DNA of 64,000 bases from Planctomycetaceae bacterium (GTDB lineage: Bacteria > Planctomycetota > UBA1135 > GCA-002686595): NCBI GenBank assembly GCA_016125265.1, contig WGMC01000018.1, positions 62,001 through 126,000 of the forward strand, written 5' to 3'. The notes below the pieces were generated by a model that ran no database searches, was not told where the DNA came from, and was given only the letters and a program-made list of their open reading frames with translations. A program made the position numbers and the translations under genes. This document shows, one piece after another, positions 37,257-46,200 of this stretch. Within the stretch, counting starts at the first letter, position 1, and each line of letters opens with the position of its first letter.

Positions 37257-39038
37257 CTAGGGCAGCTCGACGTCGATGATTTCGCTGCGGCGGACTTCGA
37301 ACTCGAAGGGGGCGGAGTTGGGCAACTGGTAGCCGTGGTTTGTGCTGAACAGCACACAGAGTTCGGCGGGCAGCGCGGTCGGGCCGTACGGGGGGTCGCC
37401 CCACCACAGGTCGATGGATCCGGCCAGGCGTAGGAGCCCCGTGGCGGTGGTGCTCAGACCGCGCCGCGGGCCCAGCATCAGCTTGAGGGGGCCCGGCTCG
37501 GGGTGGTGGAAGCGCACCAGCCCGAAGTTCGGATCGAGGCGCAAGTGCAGGACAGAACCCTCGGGCTCGACGCAGAACGTGTCCGGCACATCGGACTGTT
37601 GGAGGGACTTGATCACCCCGGAACTGGAGCGGAAGTACACCATGTGGTCGCCGGTCGGCACAGCTCGAAGCGTCAGCGTGCCGCGGGTGCCCGCAGGGAC
37701 CGAGTATTGCGCGATCTGATTGTCGCGGATGAGGCCGAGCGTGCCGAAGCTCATCCCCCCACGCAGGGAGGACAAGAGGTCGCCGCTTGCCTCCTCGTCC
37801 ATCCCGTCGATCGTCAGACGCACCAATACATTGGCGCCGGGCTGGCACACGTCGACGACCAACGGAACCACCGGCGGCGGGCCGAGCGGCACGGGCTCCA
37901 TGGGCGCGGTGACGGACACCGGCGGGCAGCCGGGCCACGCCACTCGAACTTGGACGGAGGGTGGGACTGGACTGTCCATGGCCAGCATCCACAAATCCGG
38001 CTGGCCTGAGTCGAAGGCATGGAGGAAACCGAGTTCCGCCGCGACCTGAATCCAGGGAGAGCTCGGAAAGAGCAGCGGCAGCAGGCCGATTTTGGGGTCG
38101 ACGGTGGGGAACTGCACGCTAAGTGCACCCATGGGCAGCCCTGTGCGAAGGTCGAGGACCTCGCCGTCCTCGCCGCGCGTTTCCACGGCGGCCCACCACA
38201 TCGGCACGAGGGGCACCTCCAAATCGGCAGCGCAGGGTCCGACGGGCCGCTCCAGCGGACGGCTGACGAGTCCGGGGCCAAGCACGACGCAGCGAGTGGC
38301 CAGGCCAATCGGCACACCGGCAAACACGAACTCGCCGGTGGCGGGATCGACGGGAGCCGCACGCACGTCGCCCGAATCCGCGTCGGGTCGCTCCAAGTCC
38401 GCGTACGCCCAGAGGGCTCGCTCGACGATCCGCCCATCGCTCGCCATGGTCCGCGGGACCAGAAACGCAACAACACCCTCGAACCCATCGGCGTCCACTG
38501 CCCGCCGCACGCGACCGCGCACCTCGCAGATGGCGGACAGAACGATCTCGATGGGCGCGTCGCGGCTGCCGACGTTCGATTCCGAGCGGAACTCCCGAAG
38601 AGTCACAACCGCCGCACCGTGCCCGATGGCACTCGCCCGCAAGCGCCCGGACCGGGGCCCGGCCAATACCAACTCCGCCAAACCCATCGCATCCGTTTGG
38701 CCCACCGCGCGCCACGAGTCGCGCTCAAGATCGGCGTGCTCCACCTGCGCACCAAGAAGCGGCAGCCCACCCGCCGACCGCACCCTCACCCACGAAGGAG
38801 GCGCGTCGAGCGCCGCGTGGACCACCTCCGCACGAACGTCCGTTGTCGCGCCGAGCGGAGCCGACCGCAGCTCCGCACTCGTCGGCTCTTCCGCCGGCAT
38901 CGGAAGTGCCGCCTGTTGGCCAGCCGTGTCCGCGGGCAGGCGCCAGTAGAGGAGGCCCGCCACCAAAACGACCGCAACGAGCACCAACAATGCCACCCCA
39001 AGCGCGCGACCGTCGCGGTGTTGGATTTCGTGTTCCAT
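37257..39038 (-). CDS. Membrane-anchored carboxypeptidase-regulatory-like protein
   Basis: 593 residues from ATG at 39038, with one membrane anchor (about residues 14-33) and the rest outside the cytoplasm. Residues about 70-135 form a carboxypeptidase D regulatory-like beta domain (GGLPLLGAQVEHADLE, then TDAMGLAELVLAG), and a second, weaker one follows around 150-270. The remainder is beta-rich with no enzymatic motif that I can identify. Such proteins are common on planctomycete surfaces, usually of unknown role. It lies about 100 bases downstream of rodA on the same strand; the open frame upstream of 39038 is not supported. Confidence 0.75.
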   Translation of the reverse strand: MEHEIQHRDGRALGVALLVLVAVVLVAGLLYWRLPADTAGQQAALPMPAEEPTSAELRSAPLGATTDVRAEVVHAALDAPPSWVRVRSAGGLPLLGAQVEHADLERDSWRAVGQTDAMGLAELVLAGPRSGRLRASAIGHGAAVVTLREFRSESNVGSRDAPIEIVLSAICEVRGRVRRAVDADGFEGVVAFLVPRTMASDGRIVERALWAYADLERPDADSGDVRAAPVDPATGEFVFAGVPIGLATRCVVLGPGLVSRPLERPVGPCAADLEVPLVPMWWAAVETRGEDGEVLDLRTGLPMGALSVQFPTVDPKIGLLPLLFPSSPWIQVAAELGFLHAFDSGQPDLWMLAMDSPVPPSVQVRVAWPGCPPVSVTAPMEPVPLGPPPVVPLVVDVCQPGANVLVRLTIDGMDEEASGDLLSSLRGGMSFGTLGLIRDNQIAQYSVPAGTRGTLTLRAVPTGDHMVYFRSSSGVIKSLQQSDVPDTFCVEPEGSVLHLRLDPNFGLVRFHHPEPGPLKLMLGPRRGLSTTATGLLRLAGSIDLWWGDPPYGPTALPAELCVLFSTNHGYQLPNSAPFEFEVRRSEIIDVELP

Positions 39039-39141
39039 GGGCTCGTCTCGGGGCCTCGCGAAGGTAGTGGGCACTTGTTCCGCGGGAGACAACCGCGCGA
39101 CTTCGAGCTTAGCAGCCGACTCGGCCCGGTAACGCCCGAGG

Positions 39142-40326
39142 CTAGTCCCGGAACGCACCCTCGTCTAGGCTCGGCTCCTCTTGGGCGGCTAGGCCCAGGG
39201 CCAGGCCGAGGGCGGCGAAGCTCGTCAGCATCGACGAGCCGCCGGTGGAGAGAAGGGGCAACGTCAGGCCGGTCATCGGGACTAGGCCTAGGTTGACGCC
39301 CACGTTCACGAAGAAGTGGGCGGCGAAGTAGAGCGCGACGCCGCCTACGACCAGGCGGGTGTAGCGCTCGCGCACGCGGCCGGCGGCGTTGAACAGCAGG
39401 GCGATCATCAGCGCGTACACGATCAGGAACGCGGTCGCGCCGAAGAAGCCGGCCTCCTCGGCCACCACGCAGAAGATCGAGTCGCTCTCGCGCTCGGGTA
39501 GGTGGCCGGCGGTCGAGGCGATGCCCTGGCCCAGACCGGTGCCGCCCATGCCGCCGTTTCCGATGGCCACACGGGCGTGGTAGACGTGGAAAGCGGGGCC
39601 GTTTTGGCCCTCGATCAGGTCCTCCGGCGCAAAGGACGCCGCCCACGTGTCGATGCGGCGCAACTGGTAGTCCTCGACCCAGCGGAACTGCCACGCGGCG
39701 GCGCCGAGGCCCAGCCCCAGCACACAAAGGAGCGCGATGCCCCGGCCATTCGCGCCGGCCAGGTAGAGCATACCCAGCGTCACTGGGACCAGGGTCAACG
39801 CGGTGCCGAGGTCCGGTTGTTTGGCGACCAGCGCCATCGGCACGAGGGCGAGCAGCGCGGGCTTCAGGTAGTCCCCGAGGGACTCTGGGCGGCGTAGCGA
39901 AAGCACGCGCGCGAGCGCGATCACGAGGCCGATCTTCGCAAACTCCGAGGGCTGCAGATCGAACCCCACGGGCGTGGGAATCCAGCGGCGCGCGTTGTTG
40001 CGCTCTTCGCCGATCCATTCAACGGCGAGCAATCCGAGCAACGTCAATCCGTAGACCAGGTACGCGCGGCGCCGTAGCCAGCGCGCGCGCACGAAGAGGC
40101 CCGCGGCGAGGAATGGCAAGGTGACCACGACCTTTTGGATGTGGCCGCCGAAGCGGATGTCGTCGCGGTCGAAGAGGTCGTCGCGCGCCGACATGGAGCG
40201 CACCAACAAGAGGCCAACACCGAGCAGCAGCGCGGCAATCAAAAGCACGTGCCACTCGTAACGCCGCCACGCAAGGGTCGGCGCGACCAGACGCGGTCCG
40301 CGGCCGCTGCCCATCGGCGCACTCAT
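39142..40326 (-). CDS. rodA: Rod shape-determining protein RodA (SEDS glycosyltransferase)
   Basis: SEDS-family peptidoglycan polymerase of the elongation machine, working with PBP2. It is 394 residues with about 10 hydrophobic segments. ARRWIPTPVGFDLQPSEFAKIGLVIALA, KQPDLGTALTLVP and, near the C-terminus, FFVNVGVNLGLVPMTGLTLPLLSTGGSSML are diagnostic; the Asp in KQPDLGTA and the GLTLPLLSTGGSS motif are family constants. The ATG at 40326 overlaps the PBP2 stop as ATGA, so the two are coupled. A longer upstream reading frame was rejected because it runs through the PBP2 gene. Confidence 0.95.
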   Translation of the reverse strand: MSAPMGSGRGPRLVAPTLAWRRYEWHVLLIAALLLGVGLLLVRSMSARDDLFDRDDIRFGGHIQKVVVTLPFLAAGLFVRARWLRRRAYLVYGLTLLGLLAVEWIGEERNNARRWIPTPVGFDLQPSEFAKIGLVIALARVLSLRRPESLGDYLKPALLALVPMALVAKQPDLGTALTLVPVTLGMLYLAGANGRGIALLCVLGLGLGAAAWQFRWVEDYQLRRIDTWAASFAPEDLIEGQNGPAFHVYHARVAIGNGGMGGTGLGQGIASTAGHLPERESDSIFCVVAEEAGFFGATAFLIVYALMIALLFNAAGRVRERYTRLVVGGVALYFAAHFFVNVGVNLGLVPMTGLTLPLLSTGGSSMLTSFAALGLALGLAAQEEPSLDEGAFRD

Positions 40327-43300
40327 CGCACACCCCCGTCGGATGCCGAAGGGGCCGGGGAGGAAGTCCGGGACGGCGCCGGAGCGCGCTCGCGCGCGAA
40401 CGGGTCGCGCGGTGTGCCGTGTTCCTCCAGGTAGCGAATCACGGCCGGCTCGAGCAGCAGTTGGCGCGCGATCCACGCCGCCGATTGGCTCGCCGTCGCC
40501 AGGGTGTCGTGCACGAAAACACAGAAGACGAGCGCCGGTCGCTCGGCCGGCAACCAACCGGCGATCCAGGTGTGTTTGGGTTGGCGCGGATCCTCGTCGA
40601 GCCCGAGTTCGCCCGTGCGCCGCGACGCCAAGTCCGCGCTGCCGGTTTTGGCGGCGACCACCCAACCGATTTCCTCGGGCGCGAGGGCCTCGCGCGCCGA
40701 ACCCTCCACACCCGCGGTCACACGCACCAGGTAGCGACGCACCTCGTCCAGGGTGGCTCGGTTGTAGGGCAACGCGGTGGGCAGCGGCCGGACGAGGCGC
40801 TCGTCCCCCACCCGCTCGATGAGCTGCAGATCGTGCAACTGGCCGGTCGCGAGGGCGTGGAACGCGCGCGCCACTTGCATCGGCGTGCCGTCGAGGACCT
40901 GCAGGCCGTTGGCGGCGCGGCGCAGTTGCCGCGCCAGGTCGATGCGCGGCTCATACTCGAGGATGGTGGGGACGGTTTCGAGCTTGATGCGGCTCGGCCC
41001 GAGGTCCTCCACGCCCGTCGCGAGCCCAAAGCCCACGGCGTGTGCGAGCTCCGCCATCGCATCGGGTCCGAGGTCGTCCGCGAGCCGCGCGAAGTACGTG
41101 TTGCACGACACTTCCAGCGCGCGCGCCAAATCGACGGGCCCGTGGCCAAAGCGCGCGTGGCAACGCACACCGCCCCATTCCGCGTGGTCGCCACCCGGCG
41201 GAATCTCGCACACGTGCTGCAGGCCGGGCGATGTGCGGTGCGCGAGCGAGTAGAGCGCCACGAACGGCTTGAACACCGAACCCACGGGCTGGAAGCCGGG
41301 TTGGCGCAGGGTGCGCTCCAAAACTTGCGCACGCTGGCCCTCCGCGTCCACTGCCGCGGGATAACTGGCGTTGGGAGCGGAAGCGGCAGCGAGCACACGG
41401 CCCTCGCGGTCGAGCAATACGATCGCACCCACCGGCGCCGCCAGCCACGCCGGGTCGCCGGGCAACGACGGCGGCGGCGGTTCGGGGCGGTTGATCGTGC
41501 GTTCGGCAGCCCGCTGCAGGTCCATGTGCAGCGTCAACTGCACGTCGCGGCCGTTCTCGACGGGCGCCAGTTGGATCGCATGGGCGCCGCGGCCGAATAC
41601 GTCCTCAAGGCCAAGCCGTTCGCGGTAGCCATTGCGGCCGCGCAACACGGCGTCGGCGTAGCCCTCGACGCCGCTGACGCCGCGGGTTTCGCCGGCGAAG
41701 AGCAACTCGCCCATCAGGCTGCGCAGCTCGAGCGTTTCTTCGGCCGTGCGGTTCGTCTTGGCGCGCAGTTCGCGGAAGCGAGCCGCGTCGCTGCGCTGGC
41801 GCTGCACCTGTTCGGCGCTCACACCCGAAACCAGGCCCAACAACTCGGCGGCGGGCAGCGGCACATCCGCCGCCTGCTCGGCCGCTTCGCGCTCGCGCGT
41901 GGGGCGCACGCGGAAACCGGGATAACGATCCGGTTCGCGCGTCAGGAGGTACACAACCTCGTAGGAGGGCCCCTCGGCCACCGTCGCGCGGCGGCTGCCG
42001 TAGTCCTTTTGCAGGTGGCGCGCGCGTTCGTTCAGGCGGTCCAAGCGATCGGGCCCGAAGGCCAGGCGGCCATCGCTGCGCGCCGACGGCGCGGGCAATG
42101 CGGACAGCTCGGCCAACCGGGACGCGAGGAGGTGTTGGAACTCGTCCTCGAGCGCTCCCAAAAGTCCCAGCGCGGCCTTTTGGATGCGCGCGCGGTTGGA
42201 CGCCCGGTGGCGCACTTCGCCGCCTAGCGCCACGCGCCAGAGCCCCGCGAGGGTGCCCGAGAAGTTGCGCCGGAAACTTTCTTCGCCCAGCTCCTCGAAC
42301 AGCGCCGCTTCCAGCGCCTCGGCGCGCGGGCCGCTCAGTTCGGAGAGCAAATCCCAGCGCCGGTCGCCGTCGAGCTGGGCGGCGCGCGCGCGGAACGTTT
42401 CCGACTGCCACGTGGGCCGCGCGGATCGGGGCTCGAAATCGCGCGGCGCGTCCAGCGCGAGCACCGACTCGAGATCGTCGATCGCGGCGAGCCGCTCCAG
42501 TTGCCGCCAGTCCACGGGATCGCCGTCCAGGGCGCGCGCCAACGTGCCCGTGCCGAACACCGCGAGCAGCGTCGACAGCGCGCGGTCGGCGTCGAGCGGC
42601 GCGGCCCGCTCCACACGCAGTTCGGCGAGTAGCCGCGGCAGCGCCCACCCGTCGCGCCAGGATGTGAGCCACGCGCGTCGCTCCTGGCGCGCGAACTCCT
42701 CGAGGCGCGCCCGGTCCCAGCGCATCTCGTGCGCGAGCCAGTCCAGATCGAGCCAACGCAAGAGGATCTCAGGCGCCAAGCGCCCCGCGGGGAACCCGGC
42801 CACCTCGCGGAAGAGTCGGCCCGCGGCGGCGCCGTCCACCGCGACACGCCAGTCCTCGAGTTCGTCGATCCAGCGTTCGAGAGCGCCGTTGGACGTGCGG
42901 CCCGCGTCCTGCTCCAGGCGCTGGCTGAGGAACGCGAGGTCGTCGACGGAGGCCCGCCAGCGCGCCTCCTGCGCGCGCAGCTCCTCGTCCACCGTGCGCC
43001 CACGGTGCGCGGCGGTCCATTCTAGGTACGTGCCACGGAAGTCGCGGTCGGTTTCCACGCTGCGCAGGGCGCGCAGTTCGGTGCGGTCGAGTTGCAGCAG
43101 CGCGCGCGCGTAGAAACCGAGGTCGCCGGCGCGGGCGGGGCGGCGTTCGGCGGCGGGTTCGGAGGTCGCGGCGATGTGCAGGTCGCCCACGTCCAGTTCC
43201 ACGCCGCGCGCAAAGGACCACAGTCCGCGCGGCGAAAGTTGCACGAGTTCGCGCGCCCAGGGCACCAGGTTCGCGCGCGCCTCGTGCAGGGTCACGTCGC

Positions 43301-43595
43301 GCAGCACGAGGGCCGAGCGCGCGTGCGCCACCTGAGCGAGCGGCGCACCGCGGCGGAAGTCGCGGTACTCGAGCTCCACCTGGTACCGCGTGCTGTCGCG
43401 CACGAGCAGCGCGCCATCGGCGTCGAGCAGCGCGCCGCGCTCGTACGGCAACAACGCGCCGCTGCGCAGCAGTTTGCGCGCTTCCTCGGCCCAGATGCCG
43501 TGCTCGAGCGCCTGCACCTGGTAGAGCCGCGCGCCCAAGATCGCGGTGCCCAGCACCAAAAGACCTATCAGCGGCCCCGTGCGGCGAGCTGCCAC
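40323..43595 (-). CDS. mrdA: Penicillin-binding protein 2, enlarged (peptidoglycan transpeptidase)
   Basis: Class B transpeptidase that cross-links peptidoglycan during elongation. From GTG at 43595 (preceded by GAGGAGG) it is 1090 residues, against about 630 for Escherichia coli PBP2. One membrane helix lies at about residues 5-23. Active-site motifs are SVFK at 773-776, SCN at 830-832 and KTG at 983-985, all intact. The excess is upstream of the catalytic Ser: 772 residues precede it, against 329 in E. coli. The first 80 residues and residues from about 620 onward look like the normal pedestal; between them lies an Arg/Glu-rich, mostly helical insert of about 440 residues. It overlaps mreD by 28 bases. 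Confidence 0.92.
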   Translation of the reverse strand: MAARRTGPLIGLLVLGTAILGARLYQVQALEHGIWAEEARKLLRSGALLPYERGALLDADGALLVRDSTRYQVELEYRDFRRGAPLAQVAHARSALVLRDVTLHEARANLVPWARELVQLSPRGLWSFARGVELDVGDLHIAATSEPAAERRPARAGDLGFYARALLQLDRTELRALRSVETDRDFRGTYLEWTAAHRGRTVDEELRAQEARWRASVDDLAFLSQRLEQDAGRTSNGALERWIDELEDWRVAVDGAAAGRLFREVAGFPAGRLAPEILLRWLDLDWLAHEMRWDRARLEEFARQERRAWLTSWRDGWALPRLLAELRVERAAPLDADRALSTLLAVFGTGTLARALDGDPVDWRQLERLAAIDDLESVLALDAPRDFEPRSARPTWQSETFRARAAQLDGDRRWDLLSELSGPRAEALEAALFEELGEESFRRNFSGTLAGLWRVALGGEVRHRASNRARIQKAALGLLGALEDEFQHLLASRLAELSALPAPSARSDGRLAFGPDRLDRLNERARHLQKDYGSRRATVAEGPSYEVVYLLTREPDRYPGFRVRPTREREAAEQAADVPLPAAELLGLVSGVSAEQVQRQRSDAARFRELRAKTNRTAEETLELRSLMGELLFAGETRGVSGVEGYADAVLRGRNGYRERLGLEDVFGRGAHAIQLAPVENGRDVQLTLHMDLQRAAERTINRPEPPPPSLPGDPAWLAAPVGAIVLLDREGRVLAAASAPNASYPAAVDAEGQRAQVLERTLRQPGFQPVGSVFKPFVALYSLAHRTSPGLQHVCEIPPGGDHAEWGGVRCHARFGHGPVDLARALEVSCNTYFARLADDLGPDAMAELAHAVGFGLATGVEDLGPSRIKLETVPTILEYEPRIDLARQLRRAANGLQVLDGTPMQVARAFHALATGQLHDLQLIERVGDERLVRPLPTALPYNRATLDEVRRYLVRVTAGVEGSAREALAPEEIGWVVAAKTGSADLASRRTGELGLDEDPRQPKHTWIAGWLPAERPALVFCVFVHDTLATASQSAAWIARQLLLEPAVIRYLEEHGTPRDPFARERAPAPSRTSSPAPSASDGGVR

Positions 43596-44110
43596 GGTCC
43601 CTCCTCGCGCCACAGCGGTCCCAGGCCGGGCAGGTGGCGCAGGCGCCTGCCGATGACGAGCGCGACGGCTGCCGTCGCCAGACCCACGGTCCAGGCGCTG
43701 CTCCCCAACTCTTGGCTCGAAAGGAACGCGCTGGGAGTGCGCAGGTCCGCGCACAGCGCCAACCAACGCGCGAGGGCCGCACCGCCCAGCGCTCCCAAGA
43801 GCGCCCGCAACCACGGTCGGTCCAGGTCGAGTGTCGCGGCGACGGGCGCCACCGCCAACGCCAAGAGGAGGTAACCGAGCAGAATCGCCGCCGCCGGATC
43901 GGCACTTTGCGCCGCGCGCGCGACGCCGAGCACCAGCGCCACCCACAACGAGCGTTTGCGTTCGCAGCGCGCGGCGATCGCGAGCAGGAGCACCACACCC
44001 ATGTCGGGCACCAGTCCCGCCGGCACGTTCCCCGCAGCGCACCAGCCCTGCACCGCGAACAGCCACGTGGCCCACAGCGCCACACACAGGTACGGCAAGA
44101 GGCCCTTCAC
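43568..44110 (-). CDS. mreD: Rod shape-determining protein MreD
   Basis: Polytopic membrane protein of the elongation machine, 180 residues with about five hydrophobic segments. Sequence conservation in this family is low; the call rests on size, topology, the DMGVVLLLAIAARC and YLLLALAVAP segments, and position between mreC and mrdA. The start is GTG at 44110, preceded by GGAGGAG and overlapping the preceding stop as GTGA. The frame is open for more than 2 kb upstream but only as a shadow of mreC and mreB. Confidence 0.85.
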   Translation of the reverse strand: MKGLLPYLCVALWATWLFAVQGWCAAGNVPAGLVPDMGVVLLLAIAARCERKRSLWVALVLGVARAAQSADPAAAILLGYLLLALAVAPVAATLDLDRPWLRALLGALGGAALARWLALCADLRTPSAFLSSQELGSSAWTVGLATAAVALVIGRRLRHLPGLGPLWREEGPWQLAARGR

Positions 44111-44655
44111 GGCGCTCCTCCCACGTCCAAGATCCGGCTGTCGCTCTGGCGCACCCAGAGCGATTCTTCGCCGCGGGCGGCATCCTCGGCGCCCTCCAGC
44201 AGCACGACGTGCCCCGCGCCGCCGCTCGACCCCAGCGGCAGGTCTGCGTATCCGAGCAAGAGGCCACCGGGCAGGCCGAGGTCGCCCGCGGCCGTGTAGA
44301 GCCGCGCGCGCGCCGTGCGCACGCCGTTCTCCGGCGGCAAAGGCACCACGTCGCGCCACACGAACCGCGGTTGACCGCTCGCGGGATCGCGGCCCGTGCT
44401 GACCCAACGGCCGAGCAGGAGCGGAGCTTCGTCCGGTGTGTCCAGTCGCTCCGCCAGCACCGTGAGTTCGAGACCCGGATCCGCCAGGAGTCGCACCGTC
44501 GCGCCGAATCCGCTCACGGCGCCGAGACGCCCGACCAGCCGCGCGCCGCGCACCACCGCGGCGCCGACTTCGAGACCGCCGCCGCTGCCGCGGTCGAGCC
44601 GCGCGCTCGCACGCCACGGCGACGGATCGCCGGCGTTGAACGCGTGTGCGGCAAG
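44107..44655 (-). CDS. MreC-like segment in frame with mreC across a TGA
   Basis: 183 sense codons between the TGA of mreC (44656-44658) and the next stop. It is in exactly the same frame as mreC and carries its own MreC-type beta domain: DPSPWRASARLDRGSGGGLEVGA, then VVRGARLVGRLGAVSGFG and VRLLADPGLEL, very like the core of ordinary MreC proteins. The first ATG/GTG/TTG in frame is GTG at 44556, 33 codons in and in the middle of that domain, with no ribosome binding site. So it is either reached by readthrough of the TGA (context CTT TGA CTT), or it is the broken half of a longer gene, or a base is wrong in the assembly. It overlaps mreD as GTGA, implying that translation does run to its end. 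Confidence 0.55.
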   Translation of the reverse strand, partial: LAAHAFNAGDPSPWRASARLDRGSGGGLEVGAAVVRGARLVGRLGAVSGFGATVRLLADPGLELTVLAERLDTPDEAPLLLGRWVSTGRDPASGQPRFVWRDVVPLPPENGVRTARARLYTAAGDLGLPGGLLLGYADLPLGSSGGAGHVVLLEGAEDAARGEESLWVRQSDSRILDVGGAP

Positions 44656-45528
44656 TCAAAGCGGCTGCTCGAGCGGGTGCGCCGGCGGCGGGGGGAGCTC
44701 GGCGCCGGAGGGGGCGCCGGGCGCGAGCAGGACCACGGACGAGAGGCCGTGCAAGAAGTCCAGCACGGGCTCCACGCGCCAATCGCCGTCGCCTCCCGGC
44801 GCAAAACGGCCCAGCTCGTACCCGGCGGCGAGTGTGCCGTGGGGGTCCAGGCTGGGGAGGAGCTCGTCGACGACGACCAGGCTGCCGCCCCATCCGGCGG
44901 CGTCGTCCGCGCGGCTCGGGTGGTGAGCCGCGAGCCAGGTCTTGGGCTCGCCGCCTTGCACGCGGCCCGCGGTCGCGATGCCGCCGACGACGAGGCGGCA
45001 GAGCTCGCGCCCCGCCGCGTCGCGCACACTGGCGCCCACGTGGAAGTTGTTGCCCGTCACGAGGTCGACACGCACGAGGCCGCGCTTGGTGTCGACCTGC
45101 CCGATGCGGCCGATGTAGGCGTCGCGCACCACGGCGGGCAGGCCGGGCACGAGGCCCTCCAAACTCCACGGTCGCACCAGGAGTTGGTCGCGCCGCAGGG
45201 CCGCGCGGCCGAGCACCTCGCCGGGCACGAGACGCCGACCGATGCGGCCCTCGGCGCGCTGGGGCAACGCGGATTCGTACCAGCGCTCGAGCACGCGCGC
45301 GCTGGCGGCGCGTTCCGCCTCGGCGAGCGGCAACGCGCCGCTCTCCGCGGCGGCTTCCGCAGTCGAGATCTCCACGCGCCCGAGGCGCGCGATGGGCCAG
45401 GTGGTTTGCGCGAGGAACCGCGTGGGGCCGAGCAGCCGCTCCAAGAGTCCATCGACTCTGGGCTCGGGACGCAGGGCAACCAGCGCCAAGAGCAGCAACA
45501 GAATCAGTATCCAGGGTCGCGGTCCCAT
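44656..45528 (-). CDS. mreC: Rod shape-determining protein MreC
   Basis: Periplasmic scaffold of the elongation machine, 290 residues from ATG at 45528 (a GTG six codons earlier is possible). One membrane anchor lies at about residues 7-20, then a short helical region with AEAERAASARVLERWYES. Two beta-barrel parts follow: GLVPGLPAVVRDAYIGRIGQVD through RGLVRVDLVTGNNFHVGASV, and WGGSLVVVDELLPSLDPHGTLAAGYELGRF through DFLHGLSSVVLLAP, the usual MreC end. A Pro-rich tail ends at TGA. On its own it looks complete, yet a second MreC-like core follows in the same frame. mreB lies more than 600 bases upstream beyond a repeat block. Confidence 0.88.
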   Translation of the reverse strand: MGPRPWILILLLLLALVALRPEPRVDGLLERLLGPTRFLAQTTWPIARLGRVEISTAEAAAESGALPLAEAERAASARVLERWYESALPQRAEGRIGRRLVPGEVLGRAALRRDQLLVRPWSLEGLVPGLPAVVRDAYIGRIGQVDTKRGLVRVDLVTGNNFHVGASVRDAAGRELCRLVVGGIATAGRVQGGEPKTWLAAHHPSRADDAAGWGGSLVVVDELLPSLDPHGTLAAGYELGRFAPGGDGDWRVEPVLDFLHGLSSVVLLAPGAPSGAELPPPPAHPLEQPL

Positions 45529-45625
45529 GGCGGGTGTTCCGTGCACGATACGCCGCCCGCGCGCGCCTTCGCCCTAGCGGATCGCATTGTGTCCCACGGC
45601 GGCCAAGACCCGGGCGCGCGGGCCG

Positions 45626-45906
45626 CCTGGCCCGCCTTGGGACGTGGGGCGAGAGCTGCGTCGTCGTGCGCGCCCGCGGAAAGGCGCGACGCCGTGCAAC
45701 TCGCGATGACCGGCAGATTTTGCCCGTACTCGGTAGCGTCGCGCGTGATCCGCCCCACTTCCCAAGGCGGACTGAGAGCCGGGTGCGCGGGCCTCCTGGC
45801 CCGCCTTGGGACGTGGGGCGAGAGCTGCGTCGTCGTGCGCGCCCGCGGAAAGGCGCGACGCCGTGCAACTCGCGATGACCGGCAGATTTTGCCCGTACTC
45901 GGTAGC
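45626..45906. repeat. Two 112-base direct repeats between mreB and mreC
   Basis: 45626-45737 and 45795-45906 are the same 112 bases as far as I can compare them by eye, with a period of 169. Each begins with CCTGGCCCGCCTTGGGACG, the same motif as module 1 of the repeats at 8.6, 11.5 and 27.9 kb, and ends GCCCGTACTCGGTAGC. Both strands carry open frames through them, but these read as repeats, not proteins. Confidence 0.85.
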
Positions 45907-45930
45907 TCGGTAGCTCGCGCGTCCGTCCGA

Positions 45931-46106
45931 GCGGGGCAACGCCCCGCCCGATCGTAGCCTGGGGCAACGCCCCAGGTAGGTCGAGATTCGTAGCCCGGGC
46001 TGAAGGCCCGGCCCATGGCCTCGACGCGGTGCGTTCGCCTCGCGCGATGGGGCGGGCCTTCAGCCCTTGTCCGGTGCTATTTGCCGACCTGGGGCGTTGC
46101 CCCAGG
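45931..46106. repeat. REP-like palindrome cluster (BIME-like) between mreB and mreC
   Basis: Hairpins in order: GCGGGGC-AAC-GCCCCGC (45931-45947), CCTGGGGC-AAC-GCCCCAGG (45958-45976), CCGGGC-TGAAG-GCCCGG (45995-46011), GGGC-CTTCA-GCCC (46054-46066) and CCTGGGGC-GTT-GCCCCAGG (46088-46106). The last two are the reverse complements of the third and second, so the pair is arranged as an inverted composite. This type of palindrome is common in several planctomycete genomes, from memory. Confidence 0.8.
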
Positions 46107-46133
46107 CTACTATGGGGCGCGCCGTTGGCGCGC

Positions 46134-46169
46134 GCAGCGAACGCAGCGAACGCAGCGAACGCAGCGAAA
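46134..46169. repeat. 9-base tandem repeat GCAGCGAAC x4
   Basis: Four units at 46134-46169; the last ends AAA rather than AAC. It lies 32 bases beyond the mreB stop, in the same non-coding block. Confidence 0.85.
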
Positions 46170-46200
46170 CGCGTTGAACCGCGGGGCGAACGGGCCGCCC

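Noticed and set aside
45626..46169. CRISPR-like array
   Set aside because: Only two long direct repeats, differently sized palindromes and a 9-base tandem; no regularly spaced repeats with unique spacers and no cas genes.
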